A stretch of DNA of 64,000 nt from RFXV01 sp038150465 (GCA_038150465.1 JAYOTP010000010.1:1-64000); one strand, 5' to 3'. Shown: positions 43,603-52,307, counted from the stretch's first letter. The notes: generated by a model not told the origin, from the sequence alone. A program made the numbers and translations.

Positions 43603-44574
43603 TCACCAGCCGAGCACCCAGGCGAAGATCAAAGGCGCCACAATGGTCGCATCGCTTTCGATCACGAACTTGGGTGTGTCCACATCCAGTTTGCCCCAGG
43701 TGATCTTCTCGTTGGGTACCGCACCTGAATAGGAACCGTAGCTCGTGGTACTGTCGCTGATCTGGCAGAAGTAGCTCCAAAAAGGGGTGTCGGTCTGCTC
43801 GAGGTCCTGATAGAGCATGGGCACGACACAGATGGGAAAATCTCCCGCAATTCCGCCACCGATCTGAAAGAATCCAATCCCCTGGCCGAGGCAATTCTCA
43901 GGATACCATTGGGCCAGGAATTCCATGTACTCGATGCCCGATCGCATGGTTCGTGCATTCAGTTCCTTGCGGATACAATAGGAGGCGAATATGTTGCCCA
44001 ATGTGCTGTCCTCCCATCCAGGGACGACAAGCGGCAAGTTTTTTTCGGCTGCGGCAAGCATCCAGCTGTTTGCGGGGTCGATCTGGTAGTCCGGTTCCAG
44101 CGCTTTGGAACGCAGCAGTTCGTACATGAACTCGTGCGGGAACTTGCGCAGCCCTTCGTCTTCAGCTTTTTTCCAAAGCATCTCAAAATGGCCCTGTAGT
44201 TTTCTGAAGGCTTCTTCTTCCGGAATACAGGTATCGGTCACCCGATTGAGTCCGCGGTCAAGGAGTGCGCGCTCATCTTCCGGTCTTAGATCCCGGTAAT
44301 GCGGCACCCGCTCATAGTGCGAGTGGGCCACCAGATTCATCAGGTCTTCTTCGAGGTTGGCACCGGTACAGGAAATGATGGCCACTTTGTCCTGTCTGAT
44401 CATTTCGGCCAGGCTGACCCCGAGTTCGGCTGTGCTCATGGCGCCAGCCAAGGTGATCATCATTTTTCCGCCTTTTGCTAAATGATCCTCATAGCCCTTC
44501 GCGGCATCCATCAGGGCGGCTGCATTGAAATGGCGAAAGTGCTGTTCTGCGAATTGGGAGACGGGTCCTTTCAT
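43603..44574 (-). CDS. Deoxyhypusine-synthase-family protein (probable polyamine enzyme)
   Basis: 323 residues of the deoxyhypusine synthase fold. NAD-binding segments include ITLAGAMSTAELGVSLAEMI, IISCTGANLEEDL and GIGFFQIGGGIAGDFPI. The catalytic lysine region appears as VPNEKITWGKLDVDTPK, with Lys295 in WGK matching the enzyme-imine lysine. Bacteria lack eIF5A, so such homologues are thought to make homospermidine or related polyamines. It lies 9 bases downstream of arginine decarboxylase, which fits polyamine synthesis. No agmatinase or agmatine deiminase is in the window. Confidence 0.86.
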   Translation of the reverse strand: MKGPVSQFAEQHFRHFNAAALMDAAKGYEDHLAKGGKMMITLAGAMSTAELGVSLAEMIRQDKVAIISCTGANLEEDLMNLVAHSHYERVPHYRDLRPEDERALLDRGLNRVTDTCIPEEEAFRKLQGHFEMLWKKAEDEGLRKFPHEFMYELLRSKALEPDYQIDPANSWMLAAAEKNLPLVVPGWEDSTLGNIFASYCIRKELNARTMRSGIEYMEFLAQWYPENCLGQGIGFFQIGGGIAGDFPICVVPMLYQDLEQTDTPFWSYFCQISDSTTSYGSYSGAVPNEKITWGKLDVDTPKFVIESDATIVAPLIFAWVLGW

Positions 44575-44583
44575 GATCGGTAT

Positions 44584-45975
44584 TTAGTAGCCCAGGATAT
44601 TCAGCATGCTTTCGGGCCCCTGTTGCTCAGCAAAGAGTCGATGCTGAAGGTTGCCTTCCTCATCCAGGTCGATCAGCAGGTGTTTTGGAGCAGGGAGCAG
44701 ACAATGCTGAATGCCGCCATAGCCGCCTAGTGATTCCTGATAGGCGCCGGTATTGAAAAAGCCGATGTACAGATCCTCGTCCGCACTTCTCCTCGGCATG
44801 TAGATGGCGTTGGAATGCTGTTCAGAATTGTAGTAGTCGTCGCTGTCGCAGGTCAGTCCGCCCAGTAAACAGCGTTCATAGGGCTGATCCCAGCGATTGA
44901 TGGCCAAAAGGATGAAGCGCTTGTTGATCGCCCAGGTATCCGGCAGGCTGGTCATGAAAGAACCATCGATCATATTCCAGTTCTCCCGGTCGTTCTGCTT
45001 TTTCTGATCGATGATGCGAAACAGTGTGGCGCCACTTTCGCCAACGGTGTACGAACCAAATTCTGTGAATATGTGCGGAACAGCTACGCCCTTTTCATTG
45101 CAAACAGATTTGATCTGTTGAATGATCTCCTCGGCCATGTATGCATGATCGAAGTTGGATCCAAGGGAGTTCTTTACGGGGAACCCGCCGCCTATATTCA
45201 GCGAATCCAGCTCGCTGCACACTTTTTTCAAGGCGCAGTACACGTGCACGCATTTGAGCAATTCACTCCAGTAGTAGGCGGTGTCGTTGATGCCTGTGTT
45301 GATGAAAAAGTGAAGCATCTTCAGGCGAAACTGTTCATCGTCTTTGAGTCGCTGCTCATAGAAGGGAACGATGTCTTTATAGCCGATGCCCAACCGACTG
45401 GTGTAGAAGGCGAACTTCGGTTCTTCTTCTGATGCAATGCGGATGCCGATGTCCAAGGGTTTGTTGGTGCGCTTGGCCAGCTCATCGGCTTCAGTTGCGT
45501 GATCCAGCACCGGGATGATGTGTTCGAATCCATTTTCCCTCAGTCGGGCAATATTATCGAGGTAGGCGGCCGTCTTGAACCCGTTGCAAATGATGTAGTG
45601 CGCATTGGGCAGCTTCCCCTGATCGACCAGCCTTTCGATAATGTTTATGTCAAAGGCGGACGAGGTCTCCAAATGGGCCTTGTGCTTCAGGACTTCGTCC
45701 AGCACGAAGGCAAAGTGCGAGCTCTTGGTACAATAGCAGTAGTGATAATCCGCCTGATAATCTGCCTTGGCCATGGCCAGGTGGAACAGAGCCCGTGCCT
45801 TTTGGATCTGCTGACCGATCTTGGGCAGGTAGGAGATCTTCAGCGGTGTCCCGTAGGTGCGGATCAGCTCCATGAGCGGGATGTCGTGCCAATGCAGCTG
45901 CTCCCCATGGACGAGAAAATCCTCCTGAGGCCATTCGAAACTCTGCTCGATCAGGTCGGTGTACTTATTGCGCAT
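44584..45975 (-). CDS. speA: Biosynthetic arginine decarboxylase (Bacteroidota type)
   Basis: 463 residues, fold-III PLP enzyme. The PLP lysine is in YCYCTKSSHF, the glycine-rich phosphate loop in SLNIGGGFPVKN and the catalytic cysteine in GGLTCDSDDYYN. Length and motifs match the short arginine decarboxylase of Flavobacteriia rather than the 630-residue proteobacterial SpeA. It makes agmatine, the entry to putrescine. It is co-directional with the deoxyhypusine-synthase-like gene 9 bases downstream. Confidence 0.9.
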   Translation of the reverse strand: MRNKYTDLIEQSFEWPQEDFLVHGEQLHWHDIPLMELIRTYGTPLKISYLPKIGQQIQKARALFHLAMAKADYQADYHYCYCTKSSHFAFVLDEVLKHKAHLETSSAFDINIIERLVDQGKLPNAHYIICNGFKTAAYLDNIARLRENGFEHIIPVLDHATEADELAKRTNKPLDIGIRIASEEEPKFAFYTSRLGIGYKDIVPFYEQRLKDDEQFRLKMLHFFINTGINDTAYYWSELLKCVHVYCALKKVCSELDSLNIGGGFPVKNSLGSNFDHAYMAEEIIQQIKSVCNEKGVAVPHIFTEFGSYTVGESGATLFRIIDQKKQNDRENWNMIDGSFMTSLPDTWAINKRFILLAINRWDQPYERCLLGGLTCDSDDYYNSEQHSNAIYMPRRSADEDLYIGFFNTGAYQESLGGYGGIQHCLLPAPKHLLIDLDEEGNLQHRLFAEQQGPESMLNILGY

Positions 45976-46010
45976 TTGAGCGGGTGCAGGTCATTGGGGA
46001 TTGTTTCAAC

Positions 46011-46044
46011 CAACGAGCGACCCTGAAAACAGGGCCGCTCGTTG
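46011..46044. other. Strong inverted repeat upstream of speA
   Basis: CAACGAGCG-A-CCCT, a 6-base loop, AGGG-C-CGCTCGTTG: a 13-bp stem with a single A/C mismatch. It lies between the stop of the NTF2-like gene and the speA start. There is no T-tract on either side, so it is not a classical terminator. It may end the NTF2-like transcript or lie in the speA leader. Confidence 0.6.
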
Positions 46045-46071
46045 CATTCTAAAAATGGTTTTCTCCATACG

Positions 46072-46533
46072 CTAGTGTGCGTAGGGAAGAGAAGAGTGAT
46101 GCAGATTGATGTGCAGACGTCCTTCGTGCAATTGATAGCCAAAGGTGTACTCGACCTTGGTCTCTGCTCCGCTCAGATCGGTGAAGTAGTAATTGCCCAT
46201 GGCGATGGCCTGATCTTCTTTCAGCACCATGCCTGCATTCTCAAAGCGCACCTTGGTCCATGGATTGATCGCGAATCCGCCATCTTCCTTGCAGCTTCTT
46301 CCCTCGCCAGCGATGAAGTAGGAGGTGGCCATATCCTTGCTGGGACGGAACTGTTCGATCTCACATTTTGTGGGCTTGAAAAGCACTTCGCCCAAATGGA
46401 ATCCATAAAGTTTATCGAGGAAGGCGGAGGTGAACTCTTCACATGCCGATCGCTGCTCTTTCAGCGCACCGATGCGAACAACTCCTGCTCCCCATTCCTC
46501 CTGCGCTGCTGTTACCTGTTCTTTTGTGATCAT
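46072..46533 (-). CDS. NTF2/SnoaL-like domain protein
   Basis: 153 residues from the ATG of MITKEQVTAAQEEWGAGVVR. The fold pattern (YGFHLGEVLFKPTKCEIEQF, PWTKVRFENAGMVLK, AMGNYYFTDLSG, LHINLHHSSLPY) matches a widespread cone-shaped NTF2-like family related to the CaMKII association domain, sometimes misnamed as phosphoribosyl-AMP cyclohydrolase. Members are ligand-binding or scaffold proteins with no fixed activity. No signal peptide. It is probably cytoplasmic and monocistronic. The function is unknown. Confidence 0.75.
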   Translation of the reverse strand: MITKEQVTAAQEEWGAGVVRIGALKEQRSACEEFTSAFLDKLYGFHLGEVLFKPTKCEIEQFRPSKDMATSYFIAGEGRSCKEDGGFAINPWTKVRFENAGMVLKEDQAIAMGNYYFTDLSGAETKVEYTFGYQLHEGRLHINLHHSSLPYAH

Positions 46534-46679
46534 GATGATTGTTTGATGAGGGGTAAAATTAGTCAATGCGGTCATCCGTTCATCATTTTAACTCGGCATT
46601 CATTATCGGTCGATCCGGTTCCTCTTTCTCTGATCGTTCGAACACTGTTTGACCCCTGGCCTGCAGAGCTGTGGTTTTT

Positions 46680-46713
46680 TTGGTCTGCACAGTGGAGCAC
46701 GGATGTACCTTTG
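46680..46713 (+). promoter_or_regulatory. Candidate promoter of typA
   Basis: TTG at 46680-46682, a 23-base spacer and TACCTTTG at 46706-46713 match the Bacteroidota TTG/TAnnTTTG consensus exactly. The typA start codon lies 21 bases downstream. Confidence 0.6.
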
Positions 46714-46734
46714 CGCGAATTTTTTCGGCAGCCC

Positions 46735-48525
46735 TTGGAACTACGCAACATCGCCATCATCGCCCACGTCGATCACGGCAAGACCACTTTGGTTGATAAG
46801 ATCCTCCATTATTGCGAACTCTTTCGTGAGAATCAGGAGACAGGAGAGCTCATTCTCGACAACAATGATCTCGAGCGTGAACGGGGCATCACCATCCTGA
46901 GCAAGAACGTTTCTGTCCGATACAAAGGAGTGAAGATCAATTTGATCGATACACCGGGTCACGCCGACTTTGGAGGGGAGGTGGAGCGCGTGTTGAATAT
47001 GGCCGACGGTGTTCTTTTGCTGGTGGATGCCTTTGAGGGCCCCATGCCGCAGACACGCTTTGTTCTTCAAAAAGCACTCGAGCTCGGACTCAAGCCCATT
47101 GTCGTCGTCAATAAAGTGGACAAGCCCAACTGCGAACCGGATCTCGCCTACGAGAAGGTATTCGATCTGATGTTTTCGCTGGATGCCAGTGAAGAGCAGC
47201 TGGACTTTCCAGTGGTCTACGGTTCCGCCAAGAACAATTGGATGGGCCCTGAATGGGATAAGCCTCAGAAGGATATTTCTTTCCTTTTGGATACCGTCCT
47301 GCAGGAGATCCCGATCCCATCGACAGAGGAGGGATCGGTGCAGATGCTGGTGACCTCTTTGGATTATTCCAATTACACAGGGCGGATGGCCATTGGCCGA
47401 CTGCATCGTGGCTGCTTGAAGGGCAATCAGCAGGTGGTCCTCATCAAACGCGATGGGCAGCAACTTCGGGCCAAAGTGAAGGAGCTTTTCAGTTTTGAGG
47501 GACTGGGCAAGACCAAGACCGATGAGGTGCGCGCAGGCGACATATGCGCGGTTTCCGGCCTGGAGGGATTCGATATTGGCGACACCCTGGCAGATCCGGA
47601 AACGCCGGAGGCACTGCCGACCATTGCCATCGATGAGCCCACGATGAGCATGCGCTTCACGATCAACGATTCACCTTTTTTTGGCAAAGAAGGAAAGTAT
47701 GTGACGTCCAGACACCTCAAAGACCGTCTGGAGCGAGAGACCGAAAAGAACCTAGCCTTGCGCGTAGAAGCGACGGATTCAGCGGATGCCTACCAGGTGT
47801 ATGGACGCGGCGTATTGCACCTCAGTGTTCTTATCGAGACCATGCGTCGCGAGGGATATGAACTGCAGATCGGTCAGCCTCAGGTGATCATCAAGGAGGT
47901 GGAGGGTGTTCGATCTGAGCCAGTGGAGGAGCTCAGCATCGATCTTCCAGAAACAGTCTCCGGAAAGGCCGTGGAGATGGTGACGCTGCGAAAGGGCGAA
48001 TTGTTGAATATGCGTCCGAAAGCAGACCGCATGCTTCTGGAATTCAAGGTGCCTTCGCGTGGGTTGATCGGATTGCGAAATGCATTGCTCACCGCATCGG
48101 CCGGCGAAGCGATCATGAACCATCGTTTTCTCGCCTATGAGGCGCACAAAGGGGAGATTCCCGAACGGCAGAACGGTTCCATAATCTCAGGAGATACGGG
48201 TTCAGCCATTCCGTATTCACTGAACCGACTTCAGGACCGGGGTAAATTTTTTGTCGATCCAGGAGAAGCCATCTACATGGGCCAGGTGATCGGGGAACAC
48301 AGCCGGGCCGGCGATCTGGTGGTGAATGTGACCAAAGAAAAGAAGCTCAGCAACGTCCGCTCAGCCGGTGCAGATGAGAAAATGCGCATTGCACCCGCTA
48401 TCCAGCACAGTTTGGAAGAAGCGCTCGAATACATACAGGCCGATGAATATGTGGAGGTCACCCCTGGTCATTTGCGTATTCGGAAGATCTACCTGGATGA
48501 AAACGAAAGAAAAAGGAGGGCCTAG
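46735..48525 (+). CDS. typA: Ribosome-associated GTPase TypA/BipA
   Basis: 596 residues from a TTG giving MELRNIAIIAHVDHGKTTLV; the frame is open far upstream, but that part lies across the promoter and the antisense of the NTF2-like gene. G1 is AHVDHGKT, G3 DTPGHADFGGE and G4 NKVDKP. Translation-factor domains follow, with the TypA-specific C-terminus (TVSGKAVEMVTLRKGELLNM, PSRGLIGLRNALLTASAGEA). It binds the 70S ribosome and supports assembly and stress growth. Confidence 0.94.
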   Translation: MELRNIAIIAHVDHGKTTLVDKILHYCELFRENQETGELILDNNDLERERGITILSKNVSVRYKGVKINLIDTPGHADFGGEVERVLNMADGVLLLVDAFEGPMPQTRFVLQKALELGLKPIVVVNKVDKPNCEPDLAYEKVFDLMFSLDASEEQLDFPVVYGSAKNNWMGPEWDKPQKDISFLLDTVLQEIPIPSTEEGSVQMLVTSLDYSNYTGRMAIGRLHRGCLKGNQQVVLIKRDGQQLRAKVKELFSFEGLGKTKTDEVRAGDICAVSGLEGFDIGDTLADPETPEALPTIAIDEPTMSMRFTINDSPFFGKEGKYVTSRHLKDRLERETEKNLALRVEATDSADAYQVYGRGVLHLSVLIETMRREGYELQIGQPQVIIKEVEGVRSEPVEELSIDLPETVSGKAVEMVTLRKGELLNMRPKADRMLLEFKVPSRGLIGLRNALLTASAGEAIMNHRFLAYEAHKGEIPERQNGSIISGDTGSAIPYSLNRLQDRGKFFVDPGEAIYMGQVIGEHSRAGDLVVNVTKEKKLSNVRSAGADEKMRIAPAIQHSLEEALEYIQADEYVEVTPGHLRIRKIYLDENERKRRA

Positions 48526-48535
48526 ACCCTCCTTT
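48512..48535 (+). terminator. Hairpin spanning the typA stop codon
   Basis: AAAGGAGGG, loop CCTAGA (containing the TAG stop) and CCCTCCTTT form a perfect 9-bp stem. Only a short T-run follows, so it is a weak intrinsic terminator or an mRNA 3'-end structure. Confidence 0.5.
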
Positions 48536-48728
48536 CAAATCGTATTGTGCTGAGCAGTCCTATGCGCAGGCGCAGGAGATCAGCAGCAGTACGGAGACCA
48601 AAAGAATGAATCGATAGGTGTTTTTCATGGGTCTTTCTTTCTCGTTTTTCGAGGAGTCAAAGAAAGGTATTTCATTTTATTTCACCGCTATTTTAGGCTG
48701 AGTCTTACTTTTTTCATCTGCACTTCAA

Positions 48729-50441
48729 TCAACTGCTGATCTCTGCAATGAGTTGCTCGTTCAATTTCTTCAACTCGACCTTTCGCTCACGCAGTTCCTC
48801 TGTATTGCCCACTTCGGAGCGCAGAGAGATGTAGAATTTGATCTTGGGTTCTGTTCCGCTCGGACGTGCCGTGATCTTGTATCCATCTTCGGTGAAGAAT
48901 TGAAGCACATTGGAGCGGGGAAGGTCGATCGTTGCACGCGAACCGCTGATCAGGTCGTGTTCAACACCCTTTTCGAAATCTTTGATCCGGATCACTTTGG
49001 AACCAGCCAATGCAGTTGGGGGCGTGCTGCGCAGTCGGTCCATCATGGCAGTTATGGCCGCAGCCCCATCCTTTCCTTTTTTGGTAACGCTCTTCAGAGA
49101 TTCTTCATAGAGCCCGAAACGCAAATGGATGGCTTCCAGCTCACCAAAAAAGCTGCTGCCCTTGGCTTTTGCCCAAGCGGCTGCCTCGGCAATGAGTGCG
49201 GCCGATCCAATGGCGTCCTTGTCGCGTACAAAATCACCCACGAGATAGCCGTAGCTCTCTTCGCCACCGCCGATGAAGGTCTTTTTGCCTTCCTCCTTGC
49301 GGATCAGGTCAGCGATCCATTTGAAGCCTGTTAGGCAGATCTGGCAATCGACTCCATAGGCCTTTGCCATTTCCTGAAGCAGGTCGGAGGTGACGATGGT
49401 TTCAGCGATGAACTGCTGTCCGTTGAGTTTTCCCTGTGCCTTCCAAGATTCCAGCAGATAATAGATCAGTACTGCCGCCGTCTGATTGCCATTAAGAAGC
49501 GTCAGGTCGCCCGTGTGGTCTCGTACGGCGATGCCCACGCGGTCGGCGTCGGGGTCGCACCCGATCACCAGATCGGCTCCGGTCTTCTCGGCTTGTTGCA
49601 CGGCCATATCGAGCGCCTCGGCTTCCTCTGGATTTGGACTTTTCACTGTGGGGAAGGACCCGTCGGGCACAGACTGCTGCTGAACAGCTTGCACATTTTC
49701 GAATCCCAGCGCCTTCAGGGCCTGTGGCATAAGAGTAATGGCGGTTCCATGGATCGAAGTGAAGACGATCTTCAGGTCCTTCTTGCCACTGTTTCCCAGC
49801 GATACGCTCTTTAGTTTTTCCAGATAGGCCTCTTCGACCTCTGTCCCAAGTTCGTGGATGCGTCCCGGATCGGCATCGAACAATACCCCGTCAGCAGCCA
49901 CCTGCCGAACTTCATCGATCACCGCCTTATCGTGCGGGGGGACGAGCTGCCCGCCATCGGACCAATAGACCTTGTAGCCATTGTACTCCGGAGGGTTGTG
50001 GCTCGCAGTGATCATGATCCCGCTTTGACAACCGAGGTGGCGAATGGCGAAACTCAACAGTGGGGTCGGGCGCAAGTCGGGGAAGAGGTAGGCATCCATT
50101 CCGTTGGCAGAGAGGATCTCAGCTGTCTGCACAGCAAATTCCCGCGAATGATGGCGGCTATCGTGTGAGATGACCACGCGGATCGGTTCGGAAAAGGAAC
50201 TTTTCAGGTAATTGGCCAGCCCTTGTGTGGCCATGCCCAGGGTGTATCGGTTCACGCGATTGGATCCAACCCCCATCGTGCCGCGCAGTCCTCCCGTACC
50301 AAAGTCCAGATCTTTATAGAAGGCATCCGTGAGACCTTCGGGATCGCTTTCGATGAGTTGCTGAACTTCCTTCTGGGTGGATGGGTCATAGGGCGCATTC
50401 AACCAACTCTTGGCTTTGATCAGGATTTCCGGGTCGGTCAT
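48729..50441 (-). CDS. Phosphoglucomutase/phosphomannomutase (alpha-D-phosphohexomutase)
   Basis: 570 residues, the long Bacteroidota/Firmicutes type. The phosphoserine loop is GIMITASHNPPEYNGYKVY, the metal loop CDPDADRVGIAV, the sugar-binding loop GGGEESYGYLVG and the phosphate loop TARPSGTEPKIKFY. It interconverts hexose 1- and 6-phosphates, feeding nucleotide-sugar synthesis and glycogen metabolism. It is divergent from trmD and monocistronic. The 203-base gap on its 3' side (48526-48728) holds only the typA hairpin. Confidence 0.93.
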   Translation of the reverse strand: MTDPEILIKAKSWLNAPYDPSTQKEVQQLIESDPEGLTDAFYKDLDFGTGGLRGTMGVGSNRVNRYTLGMATQGLANYLKSSFSEPIRVVISHDSRHHSREFAVQTAEILSANGMDAYLFPDLRPTPLLSFAIRHLGCQSGIMITASHNPPEYNGYKVYWSDGGQLVPPHDKAVIDEVRQVAADGVLFDADPGRIHELGTEVEEAYLEKLKSVSLGNSGKKDLKIVFTSIHGTAITLMPQALKALGFENVQAVQQQSVPDGSFPTVKSPNPEEAEALDMAVQQAEKTGADLVIGCDPDADRVGIAVRDHTGDLTLLNGNQTAAVLIYYLLESWKAQGKLNGQQFIAETIVTSDLLQEMAKAYGVDCQICLTGFKWIADLIRKEEGKKTFIGGGEESYGYLVGDFVRDKDAIGSAALIAEAAAWAKAKGSSFFGELEAIHLRFGLYEESLKSVTKKGKDGAAAITAMMDRLRSTPPTALAGSKVIRIKDFEKGVEHDLISGSRATIDLPRSNVLQFFTEDGYKITARPSGTEPKIKFYISLRSEVGNTEELRERKVELKKLNEQLIAEISS

Positions 50442-50559
50442 CTCATGATGATTTTTGATTCAATGGACAAAATTAAGGACCGAGAAGTCAGTCTTCTCAT
50501 CCATTTTGGCGATTCGCATGCGATCTTTGAACTTTCGTTGACCGATCGCTAAAGTCGAT

Positions 50560-51237
50560 ATGAGAATAGACATCATCACTCTTCTTCCCAAACTCCTGGA
50601 AGGGCCTTTTGCCGCAAGTATTTGCAGGAGGGCCCAAGACAAGGGACTGGTCGAGGTGCACATCCACGATCTGCGCAGCTATGGCCTGGGCGACTCCCGC
50701 CAGTTGGATGACTACGCTTTCGGAGGAGGAGCTGGGATGGTGCTGCGGCCGGAACCCGTGGCCGCATGTATCGATGAGCTCAGATCGGAGCGCAGCTACG
50801 ACGAAGTGATCTACACCAGTCCGGACGGTCAGCGCTTCGATCAAGGCCAGGCGAATGAGTTGAGTCTCAAAAGGAACATCATGATCCTCTGCGGGCACTA
50901 CAAAGGCGTTGACCAGCGCATCCGCGACCGATTCATTACGCGGGAAATTTCCATTGGTGATTATGTGCTCTCCGGCGGTGAGTTGGCAGCGGCTGTTCTT
51001 TCTGATGCGCTGATCCGTTTGGTCCCCGGTGTCCTCAACGACGAGTCTTCTGCGCTCACCGATTCTTTTCAGGACGGATTACTGGCCCCGCCAGTCTACA
51101 CGCGGCCGGCGGAGTGGGAGGGAATACAGGTTCCAGAAGTCCTTAGAAGTGGCGACCCCAAGGCCATTGAGGCCTGGAGGGACCAGCAGGCTGTCGAGCG
51201 TACGCGGGTGCGGCGCCCCGACCTGCTCGATCAGTGA
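50560..51237 (+). CDS. trmD: tRNA (guanine-N1-)-methyltransferase TrmD
   Basis: 225 residues with the SPOUT trefoil-knot motifs: FGGGAGMVLRPEPV, LCGHYKGVDQRI and ISIGDYVLSGGE. It methylates G37 of tRNAs to prevent frameshifting. In many bacteria trmD directly precedes rplS; here the order trmD...rplS is kept, but an antisense NusG-like gene lies between them. Its 3' end overlaps that gene by 7 bases tail-to-tail. Confidence 0.95.
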   Translation: MRIDIITLLPKLLEGPFAASICRRAQDKGLVEVHIHDLRSYGLGDSRQLDDYAFGGGAGMVLRPEPVAACIDELRSERSYDEVIYTSPDGQRFDQGQANELSLKRNIMILCGHYKGVDQRIRDRFITREISIGDYVLSGGELAAAVLSDALIRLVPGVLNDESSALTDSFQDGLLAPPVYTRPAEWEGIQVPEVLRSGDPKAIEAWRDQQAVERTRVRRPDLLDQ

Positions 51238-51794
51238 GGCTTTGGCGTATCTATTTTCTCCACCTGATTCTGCCGAAGGTCGACGGTAACCTCCGCCCCT
51301 AAGCCATCCAGGAAGAGCCTTAGTTTATTTCCTTTTTGCATCATCACCTTGGCCTCAGCGTCCATGAGTACCCCAGACCGGATCCGAACGCGCTCTTCTG
51401 CAACAAAGCGCATGCTGATCGCCTCGTGGGCGTATTCACCGAGCCAATTGCGCAGAACCTGAATTTCCTGGTCCCGAACACGCGCAGGTTTACCAAGCCA
51501 AAAGAGGTAGCGCACAAGGCCTGGTACCACAAAGACCTCTTCTCTGCGGTGGTCTTCAATGCGCAAAAAGATGTATGAATTGAACAGCGGTTCTTCGACC
51601 CATTTCCATCGATCACTCCACCGGCGCCTGGTTTTTTTGACCGGGCAGAAGACTTCAAATCCCATGGCCGTGAGTTTCTCAGCGCATTTTTTTTCTGCTC
51701 TCGATTTGCAGTACAAGACGTTCCAGTCGGTGATTTCCGTCGTTTTGGGTGGCTGTGCTGAAGTCGGTCCAGCAGATTCTTTTTTCTTCCTCAT
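51231..51794 (-). CDS. NusG-like specialised antiterminator (UpxY/RfaH type)
   Basis: 187 residues. The NGN domain begins DWNVLYCKSRAEKKCAEKLT and continues FCPVKKTRRRWSDRWKWVEE, PLFNSYIFLRI and VVPGLVRYLFWLGKPARV. A C-terminal KOW-like segment contains RVRIRSGVLMDAEAKVM. Such NusG paralogues (UpxY in Bacteroides, RfaH, LoaP) raise elongation through long operons, often for surface polysaccharides. Here it sits alone, inserted antisense between trmD and rplS, with no polysaccharide operon adjoining. Its start and the rplS promoter face away from each other within 12 bases. Confidence 0.85.
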   Translation of the reverse strand: MRKKKESAGPTSAQPPKTTEITDWNVLYCKSRAEKKCAEKLTAMGFEVFCPVKKTRRRWSDRWKWVEEPLFNSYIFLRIEDHRREEVFVVPGLVRYLFWLGKPARVRDQEIQVLRNWLGEYAHEAISMRFVAEERVRIRSGVLMDAEAKVMMQKGNKLRLFLDGLGAEVTVDLRQNQVEKIDTPKPH

Positions 51795-51804
51795 TCAGGC
51801 CTTA

Positions 51805-51832
51805 TTGTGTGCAGCTTGTTTATGTATCTTTG
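51805..51832 (+). promoter_or_regulatory. Promoter of rplS
   Basis: TTG at 51805-51807, a 17-base spacer and TATCTTTG at 51825-51832: an exact match to the Bacteroidota -33/-7 consensus. It leaves a leader of about 70 bases before the rplS ATG. Confidence 0.65.
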
Positions 51833-51907
51833 CCCTCCTTAAATAAGCCTTGGGCCTCGACAATAGTTCGTGCGAAAGTCGGAAACAAGGTGCAACGAGC
51901 AAGAAAG

Positions 51908-52258
51908 ATGGACGAGTTGATCAAATATGTGGAAGACCAGTATGTGGAGCGGAAGGACATTCCCGACTTCAGTGCTGGAGATACCGTGACCGTTTATTAT
52001 CAGATCCGCGAAGGAGCCAAAGTGCGCACACAGTTCTTCAAGGGCGTTGTTCTGCAGCGCAGGGGATCTGGAGCCACAGAGACATTCACCATCCGGAAGA
52101 TGTCCGGCGGTGTCGGTGTGGAACGCATCTTTCCAGTGAACAACCCTTCCATCGAGAAGATCGAGCTGAACAGAAAGGGAAGCGTCCGCAGGGCACGCAT
52201 CTTCTATCAGAGAGGCTTGACCGGAAAGGCCGCTCGAATTAAAGAAAAGAGAATGTAG
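51908..52258 (+). CDS. rplS: Ribosomal protein L19 (bL19)
   Basis: 116 residues from the ATG of MDELIKYVEDQYVERKDIPD; the open frame upstream runs through the promoter and is not coding. FSAGDTVTVYYQIREGAKVR and NRKGSVRRARIFYQRGLTGK are diagnostic of bL19, at the 30S-50S interface. It is monocistronic with its own promoter and terminator, separated from trmD by an antisense gene. Confidence 0.96.
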   Translation: MDELIKYVEDQYVERKDIPDFSAGDTVTVYYQIREGAKVRTQFFKGVVLQRRGSGATETFTIRKMSGGVGVERIFPVNNPSIEKIELNRKGSVRRARIFYQRGLTGKAARIKEKRM

Positions 52259-52280
52259 GCTTTACGCTGAATTTAGATGA

Positions 52281-52307
52281 AAACCGCTCCTTTGAAGCGG
52301 TTTTTTT
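52281..52307 (+). terminator. Intrinsic terminator after rplS
   Basis: AAACCGCT, a 7-base loop and AGCGGTTT with a run of seven or more T, 23 bases after the stop. Confidence 0.92.

Noticed and set aside
46042..46734. N-terminal extension of typA by 231 codons
   Set aside because: This part is antisense to the NTF2-like gene, contains the typA promoter and bears no similarity to the family.
48560..48628. A short minus-strand peptide starting MKNTYR that looks like a lipoprotein signal if one A is removed from a homopolymer
   Set aside because: As written the frame gives a different, unconvincing 35-residue peptide ending in typA. The lipoprotein reading needs an indel in a run of five A, for which there is no evidence here.
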